A stretch of 64,000 nucleotides of DNA from Augochlora pura (lineage: Eukaryota > Arthropoda > Insecta > Hymenoptera > Halictidae), in contig NC_135775.1 of NCBI RefSeq assembly GCF_028453695.1, forward strand, positions 24,586,545-24,650,544, in the 5' to 3' direction. Below, piece by piece: positions 1-10,500 of the stretch. Every line of letters starts with the position of its first letter. The first letter of the stretch is position 1. A program made the translations under genes and the position numbers. The notes beneath the pieces are model-generated. The model was not told where the DNA came from, searched no databases, and saw only the letters and a program-made list of their open reading frames with translations.

Positions 1-12
1 TATGATTAATAG

Positions 13-636
13 GAATATAATCAACATATTCAAGATTTGAAGGAAGAAATGGAGGAAGCAGCGAAAGCAGCCGAACTTGTTAGAAAAGACATAGAAGACA
101 TAAGGACAAGGTAGTCAAATAAAAGATAATGAAGTATTTAATGTCGCGATATTATGGAATATATTTTTTTAGCTGTTTCAGTATAAACGTAACAAAAGTG
201 TGTGACGCTTGCGACGGTCAGTTACTATCGCGACCCTTTTATTTGTTTCACTGCGGACATGCGTTTCATAGCGATTGCCTCGTAGCTGGATTAACTCCTA
301 TGTTGTCGATGGATCAGAGAACAAAGCTAGCTGATCTTCAACGACAACTACTTATTGCACAATCTAATAGACCAGAAGATACTACATCAGTTGGTTCTGT
401 TTCCTTATCAAGAAAAAACCGAATTAAAGCTGACATTGATGAATTAGTAGGCTCCGAATGTTTATACTGTGGAGAACTCACGTTAGAGTGAGTTATTTTA
501 ATATTTATCATTTTTGTTCGTGCAACATAAATATTTATTATCATATCTTACATTAATAAAATTGTATTGCAGGTCTTTAGATAAACCATTTATTGAAGAG
601 GAAGACTATGAAAGAGTAATGAAAGAATGGGCATAA
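13..636 (+). CDS. Vps18: Vps18 (deep orange), C-terminal part, three exons, 5' end outside window
   Basis: Vps18 is a core subunit of the HOPS and CORVET tethering complexes that drive endosome and lysosome fusion. Visible coding exons are 13-110, 182-487 and 573-636. They are joined by GT-AG introns with matching phases and give 155 residues before the stop. The first exon encodes a charged helix (EYNQHIQDLKEEMEEA) like the helix that precedes the RING in animal Vps18. The second encodes a RING-H2-type zinc finger: CDAC, then HCGHAFHSDC, a long charged linker, and CLYCGE. The last exon ends in KPFIEEEDYERVMKEWA, close to the family C-terminus. An ATG inside the first visible intron (129) is a frame artefact. 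An acceptor AG at 11-12 means the gene continues to the left. The identification is firm from family knowledge. Confidence 0.95.
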
Positions 637-798
637 ATAACATACACCACTTGTTTGCAAAATATTCCAAGAAACAATCAATTATTTTGTATATTATAAT
701 TATATCTCAAAATTGTTTGTTACAAACAGGATATGTACCATACCGTTTTTAACGTGATAGCTATTTATATTGTATGTATTATTGTTTGTACATGCAAC

Positions 799-804
799 AA
801 TAAA
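799..804 (+). terminator. Poly(A) signal AATAAA for Vps18
   Basis: An exact AATAAA lies 162 bases after the Vps18 stop codon and is the only close match before the converging gene. Confidence 0.6.
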
Positions 805-847
805 ATACCGAATTAATTTAAAGCAATAGAAAATATCGACGTCACAA

Positions 848-853
848 TTTTAT
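848..853 (-). terminator. Poly(A) signal AATAAA for MPG
   Basis: TTTATT on the + strand reads AATAAA on the - strand. It lies about 40 bases beyond the stop of the distal MPG terminal exon. No AATAAA or ATTAAA lies in the 61 bases between the two alternative last exons, so both isoforms probably use this site. Confidence 0.6.
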
Positions 854-891
854 TCACGCATTTAATGCTTCGGATTGCATTCATCAATAAT

Positions 892-1283
892 TTAGTTAAT
901 TTTCAATGAGACTTCGGCTTCCTTATTTCGTTTGCTCACTGCTTTGTTACCGTATATGTAATATCGTAATGGTTTCTTTGACCACTCCTCTCCACAGCCC
1001 TCTATACCTATGCGAGGGCACTTTACAATGTTGATTTCCATATTCACGTTGTCGTTCTCGATCCACAAACCTTTCCAAGAACACATCGAGTATTTACTAT
1101 GGTTTTTATGAAGTTGAAAGGCCATACAGAGCTTTGATGGGCCATTGCATAATTCATGTGTTTTTAAATCCTTCAAAGGCTTTTTAGCCACACCCGATGT
1201 TCCCTTTGATGTACGTTGACTAGCCATGCATTCAATACCTTCTAAGGGTTCAAGAGCCCTTATCAAAACAGCACATCCCTCAC
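892..1283 (-). other. MPG: MPG alternative terminal exon, distal copy (5b), more canonical
   Basis: This 392-nt terminal exon begins after the acceptor TTTTAG (AG at 1285-1284) and joins in phase 1 to give SQGEGCAVLIRALEPLEGIECM. That segment is nearly the family consensus and keeps the Arg of LIRALEP. It continues with HELCNGPSKLCMAF and GEEWSKKPLRYYIYGNKAVS. It is closer to vertebrate and bacterial enzymes than the proximal copy, so it is probably the ancestral exon. Reaching it requires skipping the proximal acceptor. Confidence 0.85.
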
Positions 1284-2936
1284 CTAAAATCTTACCAGCA
1301 GACATCTATATTATAAAATGTAACACTCGAAAAATAGAAATTTGTTAGATATTATAAGCATGCTCTTCAGATTTAATATCTCTCTCAGTTACACTAGAAC
1401 TTCCTAACACATAGTATCTCCACACTTTTTGGACACCATGTCCTGAATCATTGTTAGGGTTTGCTGCTACAATAGTAGTGAACTTTATATAAGGATCGTA
1501 TTCTATCCACAAATTCTGAGACTTGTAAATTTTTTGCTCATTGAAACAATCTTCATCAATATCAAAAGCAGCACAAATCTTGGATGGACTGTTACAAAGC
1601 TCATGTTGTTTGATGGACTTAGCATTTGCTATTATTCTCTTTCCTTTCCCACTCTCTTCAAATTGCATGTTCCTAAGCAGTTCCATATAATCTATGCCAA
1701 GCATAGGCTCCACTGCCTTAATTTGTACATATGCTCCTGACTCTGAATATTTTTAATGTTATAACAAATGTGCTTTGTTACATAGAGGAAGTATTTATAT
1801 CTCACAGATGGTGATCTTTCTTTAAAGTCAATTATAAAGAGCAATGGTAGGAGACAACCTTAAGCAACTATTTACTAGTACACAACACAATTATATATTA
1901 GAACTTATATGTTATTTACACTCACCTTGACTAGATATATTAAAACAATGATACATGCCATAAGTCATGTACACATAAATAGTTCCTGGTAACATATACA
2001 TTGGCATATTACGAGGAGTAATTCTTTTCTGAAATGTATTCGAAGCTTTGTCTATCACACCCAAGTAACCCTCAGTTTCAACAATTCTACCCTTTAGAAT
2101 AGTGCCATTCTCTAAACAACGAACCAGTATTTTCCCTAAATGCAAAGGTAACAAACTATGATCAATACAAACATCTAAAATGACACTAGAACAATATGGC
2201 TAACAATATGCCATATAAATCACTGGCAAACAATAGGCTTTCATTGAGTTACCTAATAAGTTTTGAGCTAACTCTTCACAAGGAGAATCATAAAATGAGA
2301 ATGGAAGCCTATTGAAACATATTTCTTTTTCCCAATCAGTAGACGGCGGATCCTCTAACTGTTTTAGTTCCTCAGTCATCATTTTTAGATCTACCACAGC
2401 TCGGGGTTTGTTCTTTGGAGGAGGCATATTTGGTTTCAGTTCTTCACTGTTTTTTTTATTACCTATACAAATGAATAATGAAAATGGAAAATCAGATAGA
2501 ACAAAATATTCTGCAAATTAACTTACGATCTTTTAGTCTTTTAAAGTTAAGTTTACTTTTTTGGTCGAGCTCAGGATTTGTAGAATCTTCTAAAGCAGTT
2601 TCAATTGTATGCTTGAGACTAACAACTGATTCTTTTTCACTTTTTGATACATTGTTTAATTTCTGATTCTTTAAGTTCTTAGCTTGTACTATTAAATTGT
2701 GTTCATTGTCCTAACAAAATAATGTGTATTTTATTTTCTTCATAAATATTGTTAGTTATTTTTCATTTTAGCATTGCTATGTAGAAAGATAATCCTTTAA
2801 TCTTTAAATCGTTTACGAAGGAAATAAACATTTTGAAACGAACCTCTGACTTCGCTTCAATATAATTTTTAGTAGTATCATCTTTGATTTCTTCTCTCTT
2901 GGCCTTTGCCTTTGAACTAGTCCTTGATCTCTTCAT
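892..2936 (-). CDS. MPG: DNA-3-methyladenine (alkyladenine) glycosylase with duplicated terminal exon
   Basis: This base-excision-repair glycosylase of the Pur_DNA_glyco fold cleaves the N-glycosidic bond of alkylated or deaminated purines. Exons read from the right: 2936-2844 (ATG, basic N-terminus), 2710-2527, 2462-2253, 2135-1926, then one of two last exons, 1736-1345 or 1283-892. All phases agree and either product is 362 aa. The Lys-rich N-terminal 90 residues are low in hydrophobics and may be a nuclear or DNA-contact tail. The core begins at RLPFSFYDSPCEELAQNLLG. Exon 4 carries the catalytic motif GRIVETEGYLG, then TPRN and GTIYVYMTYGMYHCFNISSQ. Both alternative last exons carry an HELCN-x-PSK motif. 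The family's usual His after the catalytic Glu appears as Asn here (DKASNT). The gene is divergent from the small candidate at 3264 and convergent with Vps18. Confidence 0.93.
1345..1736 (-). other. MPG: MPG alternative terminal exon, proximal copy (5a)
   Basis: This 392-nt terminal coding exon splices in phase 1 from the donor at 1926. It gives SQ-GAYVQIKAVEPMLGIDYM, then HELCNSPSKICAAF and VWRYYVLGSSSVTERD, and ends in a stop. A second in-frame acceptor six bases upstream (exon start 1742) would add Glu-Ser. The family's conserved Arg before the A-x-EP motif is Lys here, and the usual G-x-EW--KPLR segment is reduced to HGVQKVWRYY. The reading frame is intact for 130 codons, which argues for function. 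It ends 61 bases before the second copy begins and has no poly(A) signal of its own. Confidence 0.8.
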
Positions 2937-3263
2937 TGTTGGACCACAAAACACAGATCGCTTCGCTATAGAATTGTTTAACGTTTGTCGAATACTATTT
3001 TCTAGAAAAGGCAATACAATTGGCATTGAAATATACAATGATATTGAACCAGGTTAGAGCGAATTTCATACGACACCGATTTGAATTTGAACTACAATGA
3101 AGTTGCTCATCTTAATAATTACAAATGTCAAAAATCAATGCTGCCACTACATCAGTGGTCAAGATGATCAGATAATCTTCAGCCCTGCTTTGTAACGGAC
3201 AGGCAATTTGAAAATTTTAACCCGTTGAAGAGGATCGTGTTCGGAATTCTTGTATTTTGTTGT
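2937..3263. promoter_or_regulatory. Upstream region of MPG (-) and of a candidate small + gene
   Basis: This interval of about 330 bases lies between the MPG ATG and the first ATG of a candidate spliced + transcript. It presumably holds the MPG promoter and 5' UTR. No TATA box or unmistakable initiator was found. It is AT-rich with no coding potential beyond a leftward extension of the MPG first exon. Confidence 0.35.
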
Positions 3264-3819
3264 ATGGTAAGATGAATGTTTGTATTTTATTATAGAAAAG
3301 AGTTTTATTTATAGTAAATGGGTTAATACGTACGATGTTTTAGTATTCCACGATTGCCGAAGCTTCTCAAGCTGTATTTCACGACCAACATCTACGACTT
3401 CGGAAAAAAAGTCAGGTTGGAAATAAATTTTACATTCACTCTGCTAATTCGTGTACAAATAGTTAATTGAATTGTTATGTACTAATGTTTTAATAGTAGG
3501 AAGATGTTTCGATACCAATCTTGATTGCGTTTCGCTGTGACAAATGCTGTTTCATATGTGAGCTGTATCATAGATATCGTTGCTCGCTTTTCATATTTTA
3601 GTTCTATTGCATTTGTTACAATAATGCGATATTTAAGATACTACTGATGAATACGTTTAATCTAATTAAGTTTTAGATATATGTATATTTTATATTTACG
3701 ACAAGACAGCGGTAAATTGAAATTTTAAATTTATAACGGTTTTTGATCGTTACGTTTTTTAAAAGACTACGTTGGTCAATAACTATGATGTTTTTATTTT
3801 AGCCGAATGTGTGGGGTAA
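3264..3819 (+). CDS. Candidate small spliced gene, 49 aa, unrecognised
   Basis: Four potential exons fit together in phase: ATG at 3264-3266 followed directly by GTAAGA, then 3344-3415, 3500-3557 and 3803-3819 with a TAA stop. The junctions use GT-AG borders, and AATAAA follows at 3878-3883. The predicted 49-residue protein starts MYSTIAEASQAVFHDQ, has the basic patch LRLRKKSQ, and ends with a hydrophobic and Cys-rich part (IPILIAFRCDKCCFISECVG). No known family is recognised. Weak points are the second donor (GTTGGA), an exon holding only the start codon, and the shortness. It could equally be a non-coding transcript divergent from MPG. The frame agreement and placement of the poly(A) signal are the only support. 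Confidence 0.25.
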
Positions 3820-3911
3820 AATTCACAGGTTCAATAACGTGTGAATTCTTTAGATAGACTTTCTTTAAAATATTAATAATAAAATAATGTAACTGTGAAG
3901 AAATATAACAG

Positions 3912-4197
3912 ATGTTAGGCACGACTGCATTCAACAAAATGGCGGAACACCGCAAGGCGGTAAGTCACGCAACCGCAAATTACCATTCGATTTGTTACAA
4001 CGAATCTATGGTTTTTCAATGATTATTCAGGTAAAGTATTAATTGCAGAAAATTTAAGAATACTTTCTTCATCTAAAATAAGAAAATAATTGATTTATTG
4101 CTTATACTTTCTTCAGATTGAAAAATCGACTTATCTTAATGGAGACGTTCTTTCTAGAAAAGAATCGATGGAAGTAAACGATTATATAGGTAGATAA
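3912..4197 (+). CDS. Candidate two-exon small ORF, 42 aa, unrecognised
   Basis: Exon 3912-3959 encodes MLGTTAFNKMAEHRKA and ends at a strong GTAAGT donor. Its internal ATG at 3939 has a good CAAAATGG context. A pyrimidine-rich acceptor (TTTCTTCAG) precedes 4117-4197, which continues in phase 0 with IEKSTYLNGDVLSRKESMEV and ends NDYIGR-stop. The whole would be 42 aa, or 33 from the inner ATG. A GTAGAT near the end could instead be a further donor to exons I cannot see. No family is recognised and no close poly(A) signal follows. Confidence 0.25.
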
Positions 4198-4907
4198 GGC
4201 ACTTTGCCCGTACCGGGAAAAATCTTTATCTAATTTACTACATCAATGGAGAAACACGAATAACAAGCTGTTTACTCGGATTGTTATCGTGCTATCGCTA
4301 GCTGAGTATTTTATAGGTTTACCAGACGTGCAAAGAGTGACCTTGCTGATAGATAAAAGACGAACAAAAATTGATAGAGGTCGGGTAAGGGCTCTTAGAT
4401 CAGTGTACTTCATGAAATATGAAAAGAATTCTAAAAATTGATGAGACTTGTTGTTTTAATGAGCTACTTATGTTTGATTACTATAACTAGTGAAGGCAAA
4501 TTTATTTGATAGCCACTCGGATTTTATTGGTCCTAAAGAACCAATAATAATCATGATATATAATTTAACATCATTAAAGGGGCTTTAGAGCTCATGCTCA
4601 TTACAAGTCCAGCAATGATTAACTTTGAAGTCGCATAATGTTCTTTTACATAAAGATCGATCCTTCATAGGCGTTCAATTTTCGTCCTGCATCAGTAAAC
4701 AATTTAAATTATTCATTCAATTATGAGTCTCTCGTTTTCAATGAACGAATTAAATTAACAAACCTGTTATTCTACTTCATTTAAGAGAAGTAAATTATGA
4801 AATAAAGTGTAAGAATTTTATTTTCGAGAATGCATTTTCGACTATCTTGAAAATTGGTTTCCGACATGGGCTATATATCATAATAGTTTCTCTACCATTG
4901 TAATTCT
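4198..4907. other. AT-rich intergenic DNA, includes odorant receptor 3' UTR
   Basis: This interval holds no coding exon that I can support. It is uniformly AT-rich. The right part is the 3' UTR of the leftward odorant receptor gene, with its poly(A) signal at 4817-4822. Confidence 0.5.
4817..4822 (-). terminator. Poly(A) signal AATAAA for the odorant receptor
   Basis: TTTATT on +, AATAAA on -, about 85 bases beyond the receptor stop codon at 4908-4910. Confidence 0.5.
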
Positions 4908-6785
4908 CTACTTTTGTTGCATTTGTCGCATGAGAGTGAAGTAAGAAGCTGCTGTGTTGAACACCTGAAAATAACTATTTGTTCTAAGTATCTTCTCCTA
5001 AAAAATACGCTTATGCTTAGGAATATCTTAGACATAGAGAAAGCCATAATACTAAAATAAGTTGATTAAACTTGTTATAGGGAACTTATACTCACGCTGG
5101 TCAACGTATGAATAGATATCGCTTGGAATGTTAGCGCGTTGATGCTGCACTGTTGCTGCGCCCTAACAATTATAAAGCAAAGCTGTCTTCGATAATTTGG
5201 CGGTAAATTGTACCACGGCAGGTTCAGATAAATCACATGCGCTACTTGCTGGCTTTCTTGGATAAGAATTTCGCCCGGCCAGCACCATAATACGAGCTGT
5301 ATGCCCATAGATGTTAAGTAAGATATAAATTTCAAGAGGTCGGTGCTGGTGCCGTTGTCGAGGACAGCGAAACCGCTCAGACAAATCTCGACGCCGCTCG
5401 TTAGAATTTGCACGAAAATGATGGGAGCCAATAAATTGTTCACCTCGTTCACAACACTGGACAGACACCATACAACAGTTTTATAGATAGAAGAAAATAG
5501 AATGGTGAGAAACGAGGAAAACTATTGGCGTACTTTATTATACGCTGATGATGTTGGACGCATTTCAGTAAATCGACCTCGAATTGCGGCAGGTAGTTAC
5601 CGTCGCCAGAAACGCAACATATTTTGTTGATCCATATGTTGATCAATTTAAATTGACCGCACACGTGCAGAATGATCGTCATGAATGTGGCGTCCAGGCC
5701 GGAAATGCCGGCGCAACAAATCAGGGACGCGATGAATTGGCAAATAAATGCGATCTCGAATTTCGGGGACTCCGTTATGTCTGTTCCGTACCTAATCGCG
5801 ATTCAACAAAACCGTGTTACATTTATGGATCCCGTTTTCATTGAATTGCTAACTATAGCCATGGAGTTGCAGGATTATTTGTTGTTCTAGTAATAATGTT
5901 TCTAGGCAAATTAGTCATTTACCAAACTTCGAACGGTAAATGTCGATTATCGTTGGAAGCGTCGCTGACGTTGTTATTAATGGTGAAGTAATCAAATGCC
6001 GCGGCCGTGGCGAAAGTAATCACGTTACACATGCAGGACGAGTAAAAGATTATAGTCAGGATCCTCGCCCAGTTAGCCAGTTGCTCGCAGGGTTGCCGTT
6101 CCTTAGGATCATCAGAAGAGTCCCATAACTTTCTTAGCTCATAGTAGAGTTGATAGGTTCTTTTTCTTCTCGCTAGTAGGTATATCATCTTGAATAATAA
6201 TTGTCCAACCGATGTTAGAACGCATCCTACTCCTAGTTTGAAATAGAGCATGATCAAAATAAAATTTTTCCTGGCGGTATAGTAATTAATTAATTGTCTG
6301 ATATTGTAGATAATTTATGGTGGAAACGAATTAGACAATTATCTATTTACTCGTTTTTACAGGAAGAAAATGCCTTTATGAATAGAAATTAGAAGCCAGT
6401 CTGCAAAGATAGTCTACAGAAAACACAAATTGAAATGAGAAAGGATAATGGAACGGTGATTTTCCGGAATAATTATCAGTGAGTTTAGAAAAGGATGTTA
6501 GCTGCACAAATCGTGGAGATCAGCAGGGTCAGAACGATTTCTATAATTTCAATGCGATTGATTACCTGCTAGAACCTTCAAATCGCCCCAGTTCACCGCT
6601 ATCGCCAGAATTTCCGGCACGAAAACACTACTGACCGCCGTTAACGCGAACAGCAAACGGAAGTAAGCAAACAGTTTACTGAACGTCGAACTGTTCTCTT
6701 CGATAGGCCACATTCCGGCCATCCCGCAGAAAATCTTGTTCGGCAGTATGTAGTAATCGATCGAGGACTTGGGTGATTCTTTCAT
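4908..6785 (-). CDS. Odorant receptor (insect 7tm_6 family), intact, 401 aa
   Basis: This is a ligand-selective subunit of the insect olfactory cation channel, which works with the Orco co-receptor in dendritic membranes of sensory neurons. Exons read from the right: 6785-6566, 6232-5923, 5791-5534, 5456-5096 and 4964-4908. Phases agree throughout and total 401 residues, the usual family length. Family marks are the N-terminal IFCGMAGMWP, the RRKRTYQLYYELRKLWDS loop, the LPFEVWYGTDITESPKFEIAF junction before a membrane segment, LHVCGQF, VDLLKCVQHHQRII before APIIFVQ, LVLWCWPGEILIQES, and the short last exon VFNTAASYFTLMRQMQQK. The third donor (GTACGC) is non-consensus but phase-correct. It stands alone, with no neighbouring receptor copies, unlike the tandem arrays common in Hymenoptera. 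The orthologue cannot be named. Confidence 0.92.
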
Positions 6786-7500
6786 CTTCTATGTCCACGC
6801 GAATGTTGCGTGTCCGATCGCCCAACTCTTTATTTCTTTTTCTTGAAGTACCGGCAACCGAGTCTCCCCCGAACAGAGAATTCTTTATAACCGCGACTAT
6901 TATCAGGATGGACGCAAAATCATAGGTCTAGCTCGCTGTCTCTTTGAGAGCGTTGTACAATATTAACAACGTTTTCGCCGCACCTGTTCGCCTCTTACTT
7001 TATCTCCGCACAGTTTGAGGGATGGTTAGGGTTGTAAATAGCCGACATTAATAATTACCGAACCAGGATTAGAGATGGTCGTGCAACCATGAAATTTTAA
7101 CTGGTTTACTTCACCGGGGAAACAACGGGACCCCACCAGAGGGGACCCGCAAGAAAGAATTGCTCTTCATTTTGATTTTCTCTGTGCACACTGCTTTCTT
7201 CTCATGGAGCACGTGATACAATAAACGCTGACAGTTTTTATCATCTTTATTCAGTTCATAAATATTTGTCAAGCGACTTATATTCGATTTCGACGTTTGT
7301 TCTTCGAGTGAACAGGACTCTTTGACGACAATCTTGAAGACGAGAATGAATACTTTGTACGAACTCTTAATGGGATCGATAGAGATAAGTTACACCGCTT
7401 CGAATAGCTTTCAGTATTCGCGTTAATACTGTTTAGTCAGTTTCACTTCAAAGTCCGCGAAGTGTAACTAGATGGAGGATACAAATGACCGGACGTTTTT
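6786..7500. other. Intergenic: odorant receptor upstream region and transporter 3' UTR
   Basis: There is no supported exon here. The left half is upstream of the odorant receptor start and should hold its promoter, but no clear core element was found. The right half is the transporter 3' UTR, with AATAAA (-) at 7246-7251. Confidence 0.45.
7246..7251 (-). terminator. Poly(A) signal AATAAA for the sugar transporter
   Basis: TTTATT on + at this position reads AATAAA on -, about 250 bases past the transporter stop at 7501-7503. Confidence 0.4.
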
Positions 7501-10500
7501 CTACTTTTTAGTGGCCCGTTGTATTTCCATCAGGCTTTTGCCAGTGGTTTCCGGCAACAAGTAATAGACATACGGCGGCAAGAACAGCATGCCGAAACTA
7601 TAAGTCCAGAAGACGAACTTATCGCCGACTATGTCCAAATATGGCTGATAGGTTCTCGCACTCGCGAAGGACAGGACAGCGTTGCTGGAGCTAACGAACA
7701 TGCAGCCTATATTCTTTAACTTCGCTTGGAAAACTTCGCCCATGACAGTGCTGGGGACCGGTTGTAGACCGGCGGAGACAGAAATGTTGTATATTAGTAA
7801 GGCAGTGATGGGTAGCCAGGTGAAGCTACCGCCATCGTATCCTAGAGAGAGCAGATGGAAGTGAAGGCCTAGCAGCGCTAAGGCGACGGATGATCCAAGA
7901 CCAGTGACAATTAGAAGACATCTTCTCCCGATTCTGTCGACCAACATAGCAGCTGTGGAACCAGCCACGATCATGGCAATCCCAAAAATAGTGACCGCTA
8001 AGCTAGGCTTCATGTTGATCTGGCTCTTTGTCACGATGATCTCAGCGTACGTGAGTATAGGGTTGTATCCACTGACGTAGGTGAAACCGTAGAGTCCCAG
8101 GACCAGGAAAACCTTCTTCAGGTTGTCTGAAATCAATTGATGAAGTCTAGGCTAACTTCTTTACGAGTAGGAAAGGTTGAAATTAATTTTCCCTCGCAAA
8201 ATTGCCTTCATAAATCTTCTGGAGTACAGGAGAATATTCAGCTCAAGTTATATCTTGAAGATCTAGTTCAAGGAAGAATATTTTCAGCATAGAAGCTGTT
8301 CGTCAGCGGTATATCGTTTCCTAATATTTGAGCCACGGGGAGAACAATTTGGCGAGAGTTTAAGCAAAGAAATCGCGGGTACTTGGCAGGAGGAACTCCT
8401 TCAAGTTGAGGAAAATATTAGTCTGGGCCCCTTCGACGAATTCCTGGAGCTCTCGCATCTCCGGTTTGACGTCAGCTTCTCGCCTGAACCACTTCAAGGC
8501 TGCCTCGGCCTTGTCGAGATCTCCGTGCAAGACGTAATGGTACGGTGATTCCGGTATCAGGCTGAAGAATATCATGAAGAGGATATTCGGGATGAGGCTC
8601 ACGTAGCAGAACATCTCCATGGGCAGATAAGGACCCATCGCGTTACCTATGACCATGCCTATCGAGGATGCGTTCACATTCATGGATATCTGAAAAACGT
8701 GACCATAGGTACCGTTTTATCGGACAGCAGATCCGATTGGAAATCTCCGCGTTCGTCGAAAAAATTAGAGTCGGACGCAATTGGTTTCGCCTCTGCTGCA
8801 TCTTTTTGTCTTGACCGGAGACAAAAGTACTTAACTAGGTACCTTATGCATTTTTTTATCGATATAATGTACTTGAGAAAATCTTTTGAGTTAAGATAAT
8901 TATTATTTTTATAGTTTTAGTGGTAGTAATATGGGTTTGAATGGAATGGAGGTGTAAATCTGCTGACTAGTTAAGGATTGATAGAAAGCAGTGTGCTAAA
9001 GAGATACGATATTTGATTAAAAATTTACCAGCGATCCCCGGATCTTGGGGTCAGCGATCTCGCCCAGATACAACGAGAGAGTACTCCATAGCATTCCTGT
9101 CGCAATTCCTGAGCAGAGTCTGGAGGCGTAGAGCCATGTGACCGATGTGGCACAAATACACAGCACCCAGCTCATGGCCATCGGAACGCCACTGACCAGA
9201 AGCACCTTCTTCCTTCCAATATAGTCTAAAGATGACGGTGTGATATGTTAAACTTACAGTTTCCTGAGAACAAGATCACCACAACTCAGTACCGATGATT
9301 TTAATCTTGACAATGATCGCGTTTCAGAACCCAAACCCGAATGCTTGCCGGTTCTATTTTCTACGTACCGCAATTTCATATATAGCTTTGCTACGAGTGC
9401 TGAGTCGTGGCTGCCTTGTTCTTATGATCTCACGACTAACAATGTTGTTCACCATTGTTTGTCTTGCTTGGCCGGCTGATCGCGTGCTGTAAGAAAGGAT
9501 CAATAGGATCAACTAAGTACGAATTCAATTTATTGATCAGCGAGTTTATCTATCGTTATGTGTTAGGCGAGCTGGAAATTCCTAAAGGAAAATACTGTAG
9601 GAAATCCTATAGGTGTTTTTAGTCGGCGAATATGCTTAATTATTCTATTAGAATTACTAGTATCAGAAAGTCGGTCATATTTGTTAGTTTTTGGAAAATG
9701 AAAGAAACAAGTTGAAAGGTCGCAGCTTAGGTAAACATACAAACAATTGTTGCACGTTGTTAATATTTACAAAAGCGTCGGGATCACAGAAAAGTAATTT
9801 GCCTTTTGATTGGAAGCCGGGATTTATATTCGAACGGACACGTTTGGGTAGTTTTTCAAGTTCACGCGATTCCCCGGGACATCTTCGGGCGGGAGTGAGT
9901 TAATAGGGGTTGGCTAGACGAATTTTCTTCCGGACAGCGAAGAATCGACCTTACCTTGACACAGTGCGCTGAGCAAAGCGCCGGCGAGCCGGCCAAGATT
10001 TGAAAGGGAGGCTACCCAGGACGCTTCGGTATCTGTCAGTCTCAAAGGCACGCTCGCTTCCGTTGATGTCAGTTGAGCCAAGTACGGCGATACCCAGCCA
10101 TTCGCGAGACCACTTCCGATAACAGCTAAGCTGACTGTCACAAACGGCCATGAAACAGTTGTGTCAACAGATGCGAGAGTAATTTCATTAGCTCATTCAT
10201 AGACATAGGTCTACAAGGGTCCCCAGCGCACGGGCGGACGGAACATCTTGATGCACTGGCCGAATGCATATTCTACCCCCTAAACAGCTCTAACCTTAAC
10301 AACAATTAGACGCAAAGATTTATACGCAAAGTGTTTAATCAACTGTTCTGCAATAAAAGAGAGAAAAGTAAATGCAGAAGAACTGTATAAAAATGTATAA
10401 AATCCGACAGTGGATGTTTAGAAAAGATATTAGAAAATGTATTAATATTTAATACTTTCTTTAAACAAATCATCAAGGCTTTAACTCTTGATTTTCGGCA

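Larger units (their letters stand above)
637..891. other. Shared 3' UTR zone of convergent Vps18 and MPG
   Basis: This AT-rich interval of 255 bases lies between two convergent stop codons. It carries one AATAAA on each strand, only about 45 bases apart, so the two mature transcripts probably end within, or just overlapping, each other. No ORF or RNA gene is visible in it. Confidence 0.7.

Noticed and set aside
129..181. ATG and N-terminal extension of the Vps18 RING frame
   Set aside because: The segment 111-181 is an intron bounded by GT and AG; the true upstream exon (13-110) joins in phase and matches the Vps18 helix.
6482..6549. Hydrophobic 22-residue frame (IEIIEIVLTLL then ISTICAANILF) in the first odorant receptor intron
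   Set aside because: It ends in a stop, lacks a donor, and the receptor model is complete and in phase without it. It may be a decayed exon relic, but nothing supports use.
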